Shown here: piece after piece, positions 8,348-16,823 of the stretch
Numbering within the stretch: the stretch's first letter is position 1
How the letters are laid out: each line of letters opens with the position of its first letter
Source of the DNA: Desulfobaccales bacterium
GTDB lineage: Bacteria; Desulfobacterota; Desulfobaccia; Desulfobaccales; 0-14-0-80-60-11
Direction of reading: 5' to 3'
Assembly: GCA_041648175.1 (NCBI GenBank)
Contig: JBAZPO010000009.1
Coordinates: forward strand, 62,001 to 126,000
DNA length: 64,000 nt
Made by a program: the position numbers and the translations under genes
Notes under the pieces: generated by a model
Told to the model about the DNA's origin: nothing
Databases searched by the model: none
The model's input: the letters and a program-made list of their open reading frames with translations, nothing else

Positions 8348-9289
8348 ATGAACATTCTGGTGCGACCCTTACAAGAAGCCGACCTGCCTCACGCCCACCG
8401 CGTCTTCCGGCTGGCCTTCGGCACCTTCAACGGCCTGGCAAATCCCCTCGAATTCGGCGGCGATATCGACAAAATTCGCACCCGCTGGCTGGCGGACCCG
8501 GCCGCGGCCTTTGGCGCGGAGGTTGACGGCGCCCTGGTGGCCTCAAATTTTGTCACCCATTGGGGCAGCGTCGGTTTTTTCGGCCCCCTGACGGTAGACC
8601 CGGATTATTGGGACCGGTCCATCGGCCAGAAACTTTTGGATCCCGCCCTGACCTTATTCAACACCTGGGGCTGCCGCCACACCGGCCTCTACACCTATTC
8701 GTGCAGCCCGAAGCACCTGGCGTTGTACCAGAAATTCGGCTTTTGGCCCCGGTTCCTTACGGCCATCATGTCACTAAAAATCCGGTCCCTCCGCCCCCAG
8801 GGGGAGGTCAGCTATTATTCTCAGGCCCAACCCCATGAGCGCCCCGGGCTGATCAAGGCCTGCGCCCGGCTCACCGACGCCATTTATTTCGGGCTGGATG
8901 TGCGCCGGGAGATCCATGCTCTACAGAGCCAGGAATTGGGCGATACTCTGCTGCTCTGGGACGAGTCGGGACTGGTGGAGTTTGCCGCAGTGCACTGCGG
9001 CCCCGGCTCCGAAGCCGGCAGCGGCGCCTGTTTCATTAAGTTCGGAGCAACCCGCCCCGGACCTCGGGCTCAGGAATATTTCGGCCGGCTTTTATATGCC
9101 TGCGAAGTTTTTGCCGCCTCTCGGGGCGCGGCGCAACTCACCGCCGGAATGAGTCTGGCCCGCCAGCCCGCCTATGAGCAAATGCGGGCCAGGGGCTTTA
9201 CCATCGACCTAGTGGGCGTGAACATGCACAAACCCAACGAACCGGGCTACCACCGCCCGGATGCGTTCGTCATCGATGATTGGCGATAG
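8348..9289 (+). CDS. Double-GNAT N-acetyltransferase
   Basis: This 313-residue protein has an N-terminal GNAT domain (about 1-150): VRPLQEADL start, a strand FFGPLTVDPDYWDRSIGQKL containing the acetyl-CoA loop region, and a terminal YQKFGFWPRF motif typical of GNATs (YxxxGF). The second half (about 165-300) resembles a second, degenerate GNAT fold ending in PAYEQMRARGF. Tandem GNAT proteins acetylate amines on small molecules or proteins; the substrate here cannot be told. The acetyl-CoA binding loop in the first domain (DRSIGQKLL) keeps only the final G of the R/QxxGxG/A consensus, so activity is likely but not certain. The ATG at 8348 is preceded by a weak site (CCCGGGTAATTGCC). No partner genes are evident. 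Confidence 0.78.
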   Translation: MNILVRPLQEADLPHAHRVFRLAFGTFNGLANPLEFGGDIDKIRTRWLADPAAAFGAEVDGALVASNFVTHWGSVGFFGPLTVDPDYWDRSIGQKLLDPALTLFNTWGCRHTGLYTYSCSPKHLALYQKFGFWPRFLTAIMSLKIRSLRPQGEVSYYSQAQPHERPGLIKACARLTDAIYFGLDVRREIHALQSQELGDTLLLWDESGLVEFAAVHCGPGSEAGSGACFIKFGATRPGPRAQEYFGRLLYACEVFAASRGAAQLTAGMSLARQPAYEQMRARGFTIDLVGVNMHKPNEPGYHRPDAFVIDDWR

Positions 9290-9337
9290 CATCTTTGATG
9301 CTAAGTTAATCTTCATTGAATGCCTGAAGCATCCCGT

Positions 9338-9370
9338 CCTGTAGGGGCGAAGTCTCTCCGCCCCGGGTTA
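9338..9370. repeat. Intergenic palindromic repeat, GTAGGGGCGGG family, copy 2
   Basis: CCTGTAGGGGCGAAG facing TCTCCGCCCCGGGTTA. It matches the unit at 628-660 with a few substitutions and sits between the convergent GNAT and PEP-CTERM genes. Confidence 0.65.
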
Positions 9371-9408
9371 AGGAGTCGGGGGCTCCAGGTTTCAGATAAC
9401 CGTGGAGA

Positions 9409-10122
9409 TCAGGCTTCGACTTTCCTCCTCAGGGGCAGAAGGGCCAGCCCGATCAACCCCGAGCCCAGAAGCAGCACCGAGGGCGGTACCGGGACACAAC
9501 CGGCAAAGCCGTCATTGGAGCAGGTAGCAGTGCCCCAATAGAAACTCCAGGGCTGGGACAGTTCGTCCAAACCCGACAGATCGATATCCACCTGGTTGTT
9601 GAGGCCACCGCTACCAATGATCCAGGTTATGGTGGCGATGTCCCAATCAGTGCTGGTGCCCAAAGTGGGAGCTGGTTTGGGGTCCGCCTCATCGTAACGT
9701 CCGCCGTAAGTCAAGCCGTCCAGAGTCGAGAAGATATCTTGGGAAGTGGTGATGCTTAAAGGTGCTTCATAGGCGTAACCAAAGTCGGCCCGGGTTGAAT
9801 CCAACACAATGGCATAGTCCCAGCTGCCGTCACAGCCCACATCGATGAAGAGGTCGGCAGTTTTTACCGCGGTGTTGACCGAGCCATTTTTGCCAGGGTT
9901 CCAGTTGGTAAAGATGGACAAAGTATCGCCACTCCGGTTAGCCCCGAAGGTGTTGAACAGGTCGGCATTGCCGATGACATCTGTCCAGGCCGCGCCAGTG
10001 GCGCTGTTGCCCCGCCAGGGCTGCACCAGGGTGTTGTCGTCGATGTCATAGGCCAATGCGCCGCCGACACAAAGCCCCAAGACCAGTACCAACGCACATG
10101 CGAAGGAAACTATCGTTTTCAT
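9409..10122 (-). CDS. Secreted PEP-CTERM-like protein (first of a pair)
   Basis: The 237-residue product has a signal peptide (residues 1-24, ending GGALAYD), a polar Gly/Asp/Thr-rich body of extracellular type, and a C-terminal sorting region of the PEP-CTERM kind: VPVPPSVLLLGSGLIGLALL followed by the basic tail RRK. In this system an exosortase removes the tail and exports the protein to the surface or matrix. Here the motif is VPPS rather than VPEP, a variant seen in Desulfobacterota. The ATG at 10122 is chosen because AGGAGGTTTT lies directly upstream and the signal peptide then begins properly; the frame is open 30 codons further up. No exosortase is in the window. Body function is unknown; a Cys pair (CSNDGFAGC) may form a disulfide. 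Confidence 0.8.
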   Translation of the reverse strand: MKTIVSFACALVLVLGLCVGGALAYDIDDNTLVQPWRGNSATGAAWTDVIGNADLFNTFGANRSGDTLSIFTNWNPGKNGSVNTAVKTADLFIDVGCDGSWDYAIVLDSTRADFGYAYEAPLSITTSQDIFSTLDGLTYGGRYDEADPKPAPTLGTSTDWDIATITWIIGSGGLNNQVDIDLSGLDELSQPWSFYWGTATCSNDGFAGCVPVPPSVLLLGSGLIGLALLPLRRKVEA

Positions 10123-10442
10123 AAAACCTCCTGCGATTATCCAGAAATCAGATCTGGCCACCTCCTTCCCTGGAGCTTGTGGGGAGTGGGAGGTGCTACC
10201 TCTGCTGTCCATCGACTTGGTAGACCTGGCTTACCCACAATATGTTTTGCTTCCAAGACTATCTATTATGCATCACCTCCTCGCCCCCTTGAGGTCGTCA
10301 GCCGGAGCCATTTGCCCTTATTTTTTCCGGCAAGATGACACGGCGGGTAGGATTCCAAAGGGTCACAGTAACTTTCCCGGTAAACCTGAGGCCCCCGGCG
10401 AAATAGGGACGGAGACCTCACGTTTTGTCCAGGTCGTGCAGA
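10123..10442. other. Upstream region of the PEP-CTERM gene, no gene seen
   Basis: This 320-base gap separates two same-strand PEP-CTERM-like genes. On the minus strand it carries an inverted pair GCCGGA ... TCCGGC (plus-strand 10302-10333, about 19 bases apart) that could fold in the leader, and two further AGGAGG-like sites. No c-di-GMP riboswitch consensus and no convincing sigma-54 site were found. Confidence 0.4.
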
Positions 10443-11141
10443 TTATTCAACAGCTTTCTGCCGGGGGATAAGACCCAGGCCCAAAAGGCCGGTGCCCAGC
10501 AACAGCATGGAAGGGGGCACTGGCACAGGATTGTTTTGCAGGTCGCCGCTCCCAACAATAACGGAACAGAATGCATTGGGAGGGATTACGGAGTTCGTAA
10601 TGAATGACAGGTTCATCAAGCCTTCAAAAACCTGGCTTTCGGGAAAGCCGTAATACTCGACCAACTCTTCATTTTTGGTGTCAGTGATGTCCCCGAAGCC
10701 AAGCTTAAAGTATGTAGAACCTTGGAAAACCGCGGCAGAATCAAAACTGCCGGTTACCAGAACCGTAGTTATGTCGTTGATGCCAAGGGTGGGAATGGCG
10801 CCAGTGATCGTGAACGTGCCACCGGGGCCGAAGTCCCATTCATTGGAGCTGGAACCGGTAAGAGCGCCGGTGGTAAAGTTCAGTTCACCACTAAGGATGA
10901 CCAGTTCATCCAAACTGTTCGACGTGGTGTCCACCCCGATGACACTCTTGACGGTAATGTTGGAACCGATGAGTGGGGTCGCTCCGCCCGCATAGGAAAT
11001 GCTCGCGCCAGAGTGTGGCGGTCCGATAAAGAAATCAATATAATTCGCCTGGGCTGACATGGCGAAAGCGCCACACAGCACTAAGGCGAAAGCCAGGACA
11101 GTTAATATTTTTCGAGGTCTCAGCTTAAACAATTTTGCCAT
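10443..11141 (-). CDS. Secreted PEP-CTERM-like protein (second of a pair)
   Basis: A 232-residue exported protein: signal peptide at residues 1-32 (KILTVLAFALVLCGAFAMSA, then QAN), a Thr/Ser/Gly-rich beta-type body without cysteine pairs, and the C-terminal PVPVPPSMLLLGTGLLGLGL membrane segment followed by PRQK. The tail is closely similar to that of the gene at 9409-10122, so both are presumably processed by the same exosortase. The bodies are not obviously homologous. The ATG has AGGAGGAAGGCC upstream. Such proteins in this phylum are usually part of biofilm or extracellular matrix; that role is inferred from the sorting signal only. Confidence 0.8.
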   Translation of the reverse strand: MAKLFKLRPRKILTVLAFALVLCGAFAMSAQANYIDFFIGPPHSGASISYAGGATPLIGSNITVKSVIGVDTTSNSLDELVILSGELNFTTGALTGSSSNEWDFGPGGTFTITGAIPTLGINDITTVLVTGSFDSAAVFQGSTYFKLGFGDITDTKNEELVEYYGFPESQVFEGLMNLSFITNSVIPPNAFCSVIVGSGDLQNNPVPVPPSMLLLGTGLLGLGLIPRQKAVE

Positions 11142-11803
11142 AATGGCCTTCCTCCTGAGTTAATCAATTTCGCTCTCCCGAAGCTGAAATTGAGGCTTTC
11201 CCCGGAGAATTTCCTTTAAATCAAGAAAACCCTCCCGCTCCCATGGGCCATATCGACCTTATCGACCACCCCCTTTGAAAAAGACGGGTTACCATCAGGG
11301 GAACCCCTGCTGTCTAATTTACATTTTAATTCGCTATGTTACGCCAATGCATCCCGCTCGTTTAGGTCCTGTCGCACAAGCGGCTGAACGTTTGGGCCAC
11401 TTCTGGCGTTACCGGTCAAAATGCATTTATTGTGCCCCTTGCCCCAGGTATCGATTTAAAGGCGAGCAGACATTCTTCCCGAGACGATTTGAGAAGGCTT
11501 TAATGATGATCATTAATTATAAAATTTATTTATTAATAATATAAAATAATAAAAAATGTCTAAACCGATGAACAGCATGTCAGGGCAGGTGAACATGGTG
11601 CTTCGGAATCAGCGCGGTCCCCTGGTTTTTCTGCTCCACGACCGATTTATTGAGATTCATTCCCCAGACTGACAGCTAATCTGGACCATAGGCCCCTTTG
11701 ACTTGAGTATCTCTTTGCCTTACCGAGCTTTTCCCGGTAAAATAGGGTCGGCTTAGCCTCGATGCGAAATTTCGCAAGATTGCCCAGCCGACGTGGAGGA
11801 TTC
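11142..11803. other. 660-base gap with an AT-rich core, no gene recognised
   Basis: The stretch separates the divergent PEP-CTERM and HlyD-type genes. Its centre (about 11500-11560) is very AT-rich and would melt easily, fitting promoters for both directions. Open frames here (such as 11275-11544) show no family features. A short inverted pair in CGAAATTTCG lies at 11765-11774 just before the HlyD start. Confidence 0.45.
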
Positions 11804-12826
11804 ATGAAGCTAACCCGGCGATTTATCCCGATCATCCTGGCCGCGGTGGCGGTGGTGGGTGTCCTGGTCTACTGGCTGGTATGGTGGGAGTCCCGGCCCC
11901 CCAAAAACATTTTGCCCTTGGAAGGGCATATGGAGGCCACCGAAACTGACCTGGCCTTTAAGGTGGCTGGCATCATTCAGTACATCTTTTTCCAGGAGGG
12001 TGAATGGGTCTCTATGAGCCAGGTGGTGGCCGGCCTGGAGGCCAAGGACCTGAAAGACGAGGTGGACCGGGCCCGGGCCACCCTGGCCGCCTCCAAGGCC
12101 AATCTCACCAAGTTTGAGACCGGCTATCGGCCTCAGGAGATCAAGGAAGCCGAGGCTCAGGTGGGCAAGACCAAGGCCGACCTGGTGAACAAGAAGTTGG
12201 ATTACCAGCGCTACGAAAGCCTCTATCAAAGAAAAGTCGTCCCCGCCCTCACCCGGGACAAGTTCGAGGCCGATTATCTCATGGCCAAAGAATCTCATAA
12301 GAGCGCCCAGGAACAATTCAATATGCTCAAAGAAGGCTTCCGGGTGGAAGATATCGACCAGGCCCGGGGCCAGTTCAAAGAGGTCCAGGCCGGTCTGGAG
12401 TTGGCCCTTACCCGCTTGGGCTACGGCACCATCGCTTCCCCGGTAAACGGCGTGGTCCTGGTGCGGCCCATGGAACCCGGTATGACCGCCGCGGTGGGCG
12501 CGCCGGTCCTTACCCTGGGGGATATGGACAATATCTATTTCCAGGGCTACATCCCGGAAACCGACCTGGCCAAGGTCAAGTTCGGCATGCAGGCCTACGT
12601 TACCACCGACTCTTATCCCGGCAAGAAATACCCGGCCTGGGTCTCTTTCATCAGTGCCAAGGCGGAATTTACTCCCAAGACGGTGGAGACCCATAAAGAG
12701 CGGGTCACCCTGGTCTACCGCTGTAAGATCCGGGCGCAAAACCTCAACTACGATTTGAAGCCGGGAATGCCGGCGGAAGCGGTCATTCTCCTTGACAGCC
12801 AACCAGACCAGCAGCCTAAGCCCTGA
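11804..12826 (+). CDS. HlyD/YbhG-type periplasmic adaptor of an ABC-2 exporter
   Basis: A membrane-fusion (adaptor) protein of 340 residues. Residues about 7-28 form an N-terminal membrane anchor. A lipoyl/barrel-sandwich half follows (EGHMEATETDLAFKVAG, IIQYIFFQEGEWVSMSQVV), then a long alpha-hairpin coiled coil (about 80-200), the second lipoyl half (TIASPVNGVVLVRPMEPG) and a beta-barrel domain (DMDNIYFQGYIPETDLAKV). It would link the inner-membrane exporter encoded by the following genes to an outer-membrane channel; no TolC-like gene is in the window. The ATG at 11804 has GTGGAGGA upstream. Its 3' end overlaps the next gene by 35 bases, so translation is probably coupled. The arrangement matches ybhG-ybhF-ybhS-ybhR. 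Confidence 0.9.
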   Translation: MKLTRRFIPIILAAVAVVGVLVYWLVWWESRPPKNILPLEGHMEATETDLAFKVAGIIQYIFFQEGEWVSMSQVVAGLEAKDLKDEVDRARATLAASKANLTKFETGYRPQEIKEAEAQVGKTKADLVNKKLDYQRYESLYQRKVVPALTRDKFEADYLMAKESHKSAQEQFNMLKEGFRVEDIDQARGQFKEVQAGLELALTRLGYGTIASPVNGVVLVRPMEPGMTAAVGAPVLTLGDMDNIYFQGYIPETDLAKVKFGMQAYVTTDSYPGKKYPAWVSFISAKAEFTPKTVETHKERVTLVYRCKIRAQNLNYDLKPGMPAEAVILLDSQPDQQPKP

Positions 12827-13796
12827 CCCTGCCATTCGCATCCAGGGGCTGACCAAACGGTTCGGGACGCTGACCGCGGTGGATCATCTGGACCTGGAGG
12901 TGGCTTCCGGAGAGGCCTTTGCCCTGGTGGGGCCGGATGCGGCGGGCAAGACCACCACCATGCGCATGCTGGTGGGCATCATGGACCCGGACGACGGTCA
13001 GGCCCAGGTCCTGGGTTTCGATACGGTCAAAGACTCGGAGGCCCTCAAAGAGCAGATCGGTTACATGCCCCAGCGCTTCGGCCTCTACGACGACCTGACC
13101 GTGACCGAAAACTTGGTCTTCTATGCCGACATTTACCGGGTCTCCCGGAAGGAACGGGATCAGCGAATGCCCCAACTCCTGGGCTTTTCCAACCTGACCC
13201 CCTTCCAGGACCGGCTGGCCAGCAATCTTTCCGGCGGGATGCGCCAGAAGTTGGGCCTGGCCTGCGCCCTGATCCACACCCCCCGGCTGCTCTTCCTGGA
13301 TGAACCCACCTTTGGGGTGGACCCCATCTCCCGGCGGGAATTCTGGGAAATTCTCTATCGGCTCCTGGGCACCGGCCTTACCATCTTTTTATCCACCGCC
13401 TACATGGATGAGGCCGAACGGGCCCACCGCGTGGGCCTGATGCACAACGGCCGCCTGCTGATGGTGGATTCTCCCAAGACCATCAAGAGTTCCTTCCAGG
13501 GCCAACTCCTTCAGGCCCGGGCCTCCAACCTGTGGACGGCCAGGAAGGTGCTCGGCGATCACCCCCTGGCGCGCCAAACCCTGGCCATGGGCGACCGCCT
13601 GATGATCACGGTGGACGACGCTGCCGCAGCCGCGGGCCCCTTACAAAAAGTCCTGGAGGAGGCCGGCCTCACCGATATATCCATGGAGCGGGCCGCGCCC
13701 AACCTGGAGGACCTCTTTGTCCAGGTGGTCCGCCGGGATGAAAAAACCGAGGGCGAAAAGGGGAAAAGGCGAAAAGGCGAAAAAGGGCGGGATTAA
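12792..13796 (+). CDS. ABC-2 exporter ATP-binding protein 1 (YbhF N-half-like)
   Basis: A 334-residue ATPase. Walker A is GPDAAGKTTT, the Q-loop lies in MPQRFGLYDDLT, the signature is LSGGMRQKLG, and Walker B is LLFLDEP. The switch (H-loop) segment reads LSTAYMDEAE, so the usual histidine is alanine. RbbA/YbhF-type first halves commonly lack it, and the partner ATPase supplies an intact site. The start is a TTG at 12792 inside the adaptor gene; no good ATG exists in frame before the conserved core. The last about 20 residues (EKTEGEKGKRRKGEKGRD) are encoded by a purine-rich dispersed repeat, so the native C terminus probably ended near VRRDE and was extended by the repeat. It works with the ATPase at 13880 and permeases at 14918 and 16824. 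Confidence 0.9.
   Translation: MTANQTSSLSPDPAIRIQGLTKRFGTLTAVDHLDLEVASGEAFALVGPDAAGKTTTMRMLVGIMDPDDGQAQVLGFDTVKDSEALKEQIGYMPQRFGLYDDLTVTENLVFYADIYRVSRKERDQRMPQLLGFSNLTPFQDRLASNLSGGMRQKLGLACALIHTPRLLFLDEPTFGVDPISRREFWEILYRLLGTGLTIFLSTAYMDEAERAHRVGLMHNGRLLMVDSPKTIKSSFQGQLLQARASNLWTARKVLGDHPLARQTLAMGDRLMITVDDAAAAAGPLQKVLEEAGLTDISMERAAPNLEDLFVQVVRRDEKTEGEKGKRRKGEKGRD
13751..13791. repeat. Purine-rich AAAAGGCG repeat inside the 3' end of a gene
   Basis: Tandem AAAAGG(C/G)G units encode the Lys/Gly/Glu-rich tail of the first ABC ATPase. Related units, in either orientation, occur at 23899-23999, 25361-25390, 25486-25522, 54944-54990 and 55071-55108. Confidence 0.7.
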
Positions 13797-13842
13797 AAGT
13801 TTTCTGTATGGTGCGCACAGCGCAACATGGGATTGCTGTCTT

Positions 13843-13868
13843 TAACGAAAAACCAAAAACCAAAAACG
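13843..13868. repeat. GAAAAACCAAAAAC low-complexity repeat
   Basis: Tandem AAAAACC units between the two ABC ATPase genes. The same kind of spacer occurs at 49752-49783. Confidence 0.55.
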
Positions 13869-13879
13869 GTATTAAAACG

Positions 13880-14815
13880 ATGCCGGACCAGGAAAAGGCC
13901 ATTGTCGTAAAAAATCTCTCCCGCCATTTCGGGACCTTCAAGGCCGTGGACAACGTGAGCTTTGAGGTCAACCGGGGGGAGATCTTCGGCTTCCTGGGGC
14001 CCAACGGCGCCGGCAAATCCACCACCATCCGCATGCTCAACGGGCTGCTCCTGCCCACCAGCGGCGAGGGCCGGGTGGGGGGCTTTGACATCATCAGGGA
14101 AAACGCCCACATCAAAGAGAATATCGGCTATATGTCCCAGCGCTTTTCCCTCTATGATGACCTGACCGCCCAGGAGAACCTCACCTTTTTCGGGGGCGTC
14201 TACGGCCTGGACCCGGACCGGCTTGAGGCGCGCATCACCGAAGTGCTGAACCTGGTGGGGCTGGAGGACCGCCGGCACACCCTGACCCGCATCCTGCCCC
14301 TGGGTCTGAAGCAGCGCCTGGCTTTGGCTTCGGCCATCATCCACGAGCCCTCCATCCTGTTTCTGGATGAAGCAACCAGCGGGGTGGACCCCATTTCCCG
14401 ACGCAATTTTTGGGACCTGATCTACGCCATGGCCCAGGAAGGCCGGACCATCCTGGTCACCACCCACTACATGGAGGAAGCCGAGTTCTGCGACCGGCTG
14501 GTTTTGATCTACCAGGGGCGCATCATCGCCCAGGGTACGCCCGGCGAACTCAAAGGCAAGGTGACGGAAACGATCTTGGCGATTTCTCCCGACAACCTGG
14601 ACAACGCCCTGGCTTTGATCAAAAAACTCCCCCAAGTGTCCGAGGTCGCAGTCTTCGGGGACGGCCTTCACATCGCCACCCCCCGGCCCGACGAAACCGA
14701 ACCGGCCATCGCCCAAACCCTGACCGCCAACCACATTGCCTTTGGCCGCATCGAACGGGTGCCCCCGAGCCTGGAAGACGCCTTCATTTCCCTGGTACAA
14801 CAGGCCGAGGGGTAA
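13880..14815 (+). CDS. ABC-2 exporter ATP-binding protein 2 (YbhF C-half-like)
   Basis: A 311-residue ATPase with Walker A GPNGAGKSTT, Q-loop MSQRFSLYDDLT, Walker B ILFLDEATSGVDP and an intact H-loop (VTTHYMEEAE). The signature is LPLGLKQRLALA, lacking the usual SGG, a form common in this subgroup's second ATPase. The C-terminal 70 residues are a small regulatory domain ending VPPSLEDAFISLV. The ATG at 13880 is preferred; an upstream in-frame start at 13808 would add residues encoded by the low-complexity repeat. E. coli YbhF is one fused chain; here the two halves are separate genes 80 bases apart. Together they would power the exporter formed by the two permeases downstream. No substrate is implied by sequence. 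Confidence 0.9.
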   Translation: MPDQEKAIVVKNLSRHFGTFKAVDNVSFEVNRGEIFGFLGPNGAGKSTTIRMLNGLLLPTSGEGRVGGFDIIRENAHIKENIGYMSQRFSLYDDLTAQENLTFFGGVYGLDPDRLEARITEVLNLVGLEDRRHTLTRILPLGLKQRLALASAIIHEPSILFLDEATSGVDPISRRNFWDLIYAMAQEGRTILVTTHYMEEAEFCDRLVLIYQGRIIAQGTPGELKGKVTETILAISPDNLDNALALIKKLPQVSEVAVFGDGLHIATPRPDETEPAIAQTLTANHIAFGRIERVPPSLEDAFISLVQQAEG

Positions 14816-14843
14816 GGAAGCTGTCAGCCAAGAAAAATCATGA

Positions 14844-14905
14844 ATGCTAAAAACAGAAAACAGAAAACAGAAAACTAAAGCTGAAAGCTGACCGCTGAAA
14901 GCTGA
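14844..14905. repeat. ACAGAAA / GCTGAAA tandem spacer repeat
   Basis: Three AAACAG-type units followed by four GCTGAAA-type units fill the space between the second ATPase and the first permease gene. Confidence 0.6.
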
Positions 14906-14917
14906 AAGCTATCCCCC

Positions 14918-16051
14918 ATGGACCTAAAACGCACCTGGGCCATATCCCGCAAAGAGTTGATTCACATCCGGCGGGACCCCATCAGCCTCCTGCAGGTCAT
15001 CCTGCTGCCCATCGTCCTGCTTTTGCTCTACGGCTACGCCCTCACCTTCGACATCAAGAACGTCACCGTGGCGGTCTATGACCAGGAGAAAAGCCAGTTC
15101 AGCGAAGACTTTATCAACCAGTTCCGGGGCGCCGACTATTTCCGCTTGGTGAAATTCACTCAAGATTACGATGAGTTGAAGCGTATGATCATGGATCATC
15201 GAGTCCAGGTGGGCATCCTGCTGCCCTTCGATTTTTCCCGGCAGTTTCAAACGGGGCAGACCGCCTCCTGCCAGGCCCTGGTAGACGGCACCGATTCCAA
15301 CACCGCCAACATCATCCTGGGGTACATCCAGGCGGTGACTTCCGCTTATAATCAAAAGCTCCTGGCCCAGCGAATCATGGCTAAAGGGCCAGGCCGCGGC
15401 GAGATGCCGGTGGATTCCCAGACCCGCTTCTGGTTCAACGAGGATCTGGAGTCCCGCAACTATATCGTCCCGGGGCTCATTGCCGTGATCATGACGGTGG
15501 TGGGAGCCCTGCTCACCGCCCTGACCGTAGTAAGGGAGTTGGAGCGGGGCAGTATGGAGGGCCTCATGGCCACCCCCCTCAAACGCACGGAACTGCTGTT
15601 GGGGAAGTTGGGGCCCTATTTCCTCATCGGCATGTTTGACATGGCGATGGTTATGGGGATGGGCCAGTTTCTCTTTCAGGTGCCCCTCAGGGGCAGCCCC
15701 CTGCTTATGATCGGCATGTCGGCCCTCTTCCTCATCGCCACCCTGGGACAGGGCCTGCTCATCTCGGTGACCTCCGAAAACCAGTTGCAGGCCTTTCAAT
15801 CGGCCATGCTCACTACCTTTCTACCGGCCTTTTTGTTGTCCGGGTTCGTATTTTCCATCTATCTGATGCCCGTCCCCTTCCAGATCGTCTCGTATATCGT
15901 CCCGGCCCGGTACCTGGTGACCATTTCCAAGGGCATCTATCTCAAGGGCCTGGGCATGGAGTATTTGTGGCCCAGCGCCCTGATGCTGGCCGGGGCCGCC
16001 ACCTTTTTTGTGGTCTTGTCCATCAAGAAGTTCGTCAAAAAGATCAGATGA
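14918..16051 (+). CDS. ABC-2 type permease 1 (YbhS/YbhR-like)
   Basis: A 377-residue inner-membrane permease. It has an N-terminal amphipathic part (ISRKELIHIRRDPISLLQV), membrane helix 1 (about residues 20-42), a large periplasmic domain (about 45-175, with the conserved DQEKSQFSEDFI, DGTDSNTANIILGYIQ blocks), then five helices at the C-terminal half including VVRELERGSMEGLMATPLKR, the ABC2 signature cytoplasmic loop. The NxxNA-type block and the FNEDLESRNYIVPGLIA stretch match YbhS/YbhR. It pairs with permease 2 at 16824 (similar length and topology). The start ATG follows the GCTGAAA spacer repeat and has no strong ribosome site. The family call is secure; the exported substrate is unknown. 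Confidence 0.9.
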   Translation: MDLKRTWAISRKELIHIRRDPISLLQVILLPIVLLLLYGYALTFDIKNVTVAVYDQEKSQFSEDFINQFRGADYFRLVKFTQDYDELKRMIMDHRVQVGILLPFDFSRQFQTGQTASCQALVDGTDSNTANIILGYIQAVTSAYNQKLLAQRIMAKGPGRGEMPVDSQTRFWFNEDLESRNYIVPGLIAVIMTVVGALLTALTVVRELERGSMEGLMATPLKRTELLLGKLGPYFLIGMFDMAMVMGMGQFLFQVPLRGSPLLMIGMSALFLIATLGQGLLISVTSENQLQAFQSAMLTTFLPAFLLSGFVFSIYLMPVPFQIVSYIVPARYLVTISKGIYLKGLGMEYLWPSALMLAGAATFFVVLSIKKFVKKIR

Positions 16052-16086
16052 ACAACGCCCTGAAATCAGCCTAAGAGGGGAAAACG

Positions 16087-16749
16087 ATGGAAAACCCGCT
16101 GACTCTGTTTATCGGTACTTTTACCACGATGTTGGCAGTCGTCAATCCCCTGGAATCCCTCCCCATTTATCTGAAACTCCTGTCAGGGCAGGATGAACAG
16201 GCTCACCTCCGGGTCGCCCGCCTTTCCTGTCTTTATGCCACGTTATTAATTTTTTTCTTTCTGGTGTTCGGTACCGTCATGCTGCAGATCTTTTCAGTAT
16301 CGCTCAGCATGGTTCGCATCGTCGGCGGCATCATTCTGATGCGCATCGGGTTTTCTCTGTTTTTACCCTCCCCTTCGGGCGGGGTGCTTCATACAGGAGG
16401 GAGCGGTGCCAATGGGCAAGAATTGGACATCGCCTTCGTGCCGTTGGCCATGCCGCTGATGTTCGGTCCGGGAGTCCTGGCCACCGTACTGGGCATGTGT
16501 TCGCTGGTGCGCCATCCCATCACCGAGTTCACCTCACTGCTCGCCATATCCTTCGCCTGTCTGGCTGCGATGTTCGTCATTTACCTGACCCTGGCCTATG
16601 CCAGGTATCTTATGCGTCGCCTCGGCGCCAAGGGGATAGACGCCGCCACCCGTATCGTCGGCTTTTTCGTTTCCGCCATGGGCATGGGGCTGGTCTTCCA
16701 TGGCATAATCGAGGCCTTGCAAAATTATCATGTTATCCCCGTGGGATGA
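16087..16749 (+). CDS. MarC-family (UPF0056) integral membrane protein
   Basis: A 220-residue protein with about six membrane helices. Family marks are the N-terminal FTTMLAVVNPLESLPIYL block (VNP), a conserved cytoplasmic RVARLSC region, IVGGIILMRIGFSLF, and the second half IAFVPLAMPLMFGPGVLATV (the P-L-A-x-P-x-x-x-GPG motif) ending RIVGFFVSAMGMGLVFHGI. MarC was once linked to multiple antibiotic resistance but no transport function is proven. The ATG has AGAGGGGAAAACG upstream. It lies exactly between the two ABC-2 permease genes and on the same strand, an arrangement I do not know from ybh-type operons. Confidence 0.88.
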   Translation: MENPLTLFIGTFTTMLAVVNPLESLPIYLKLLSGQDEQAHLRVARLSCLYATLLIFFFLVFGTVMLQIFSVSLSMVRIVGGIILMRIGFSLFLPSPSGGVLHTGGSGANGQELDIAFVPLAMPLMFGPGVLATVLGMCSLVRHPITEFTSLLAISFACLAAMFVIYLTLAYARYLMRRLGAKGIDAATRIVGFFVSAMGMGLVFHGIIEALQNYHVIPVG

Positions 16750-16823
16750 CGGCCGGCAAGACCGTGCTGTCGTCAGGTTGTTTTATCGGCATACTGAAGA
16801 CTGAACGCTGAGAGCTAATCGCT

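Noticed and set aside
10123..10442. c-di-GMP or related riboswitch before the PEP-CTERM gene
   Set aside because: The GGCAAACC, GACGCAAAGCC and GGGTTACCG landmarks are not present; only an inverted GCCGGA/TCCGGC pair is seen.
11810..12856. 348-codon minus-strand frame opposite the HlyD-type adaptor
   Set aside because: Same reason: full overlap with a recognisable gene, odd composition and no ribosome site.
12792..13796. First ABC ATPase as a defective gene because its H-loop His is Ala
   Set aside because: Two-ATPase YbhF/RbbA-type exporters often have one degenerate site; the partner ATPase keeps its His, so this is normal for the group.
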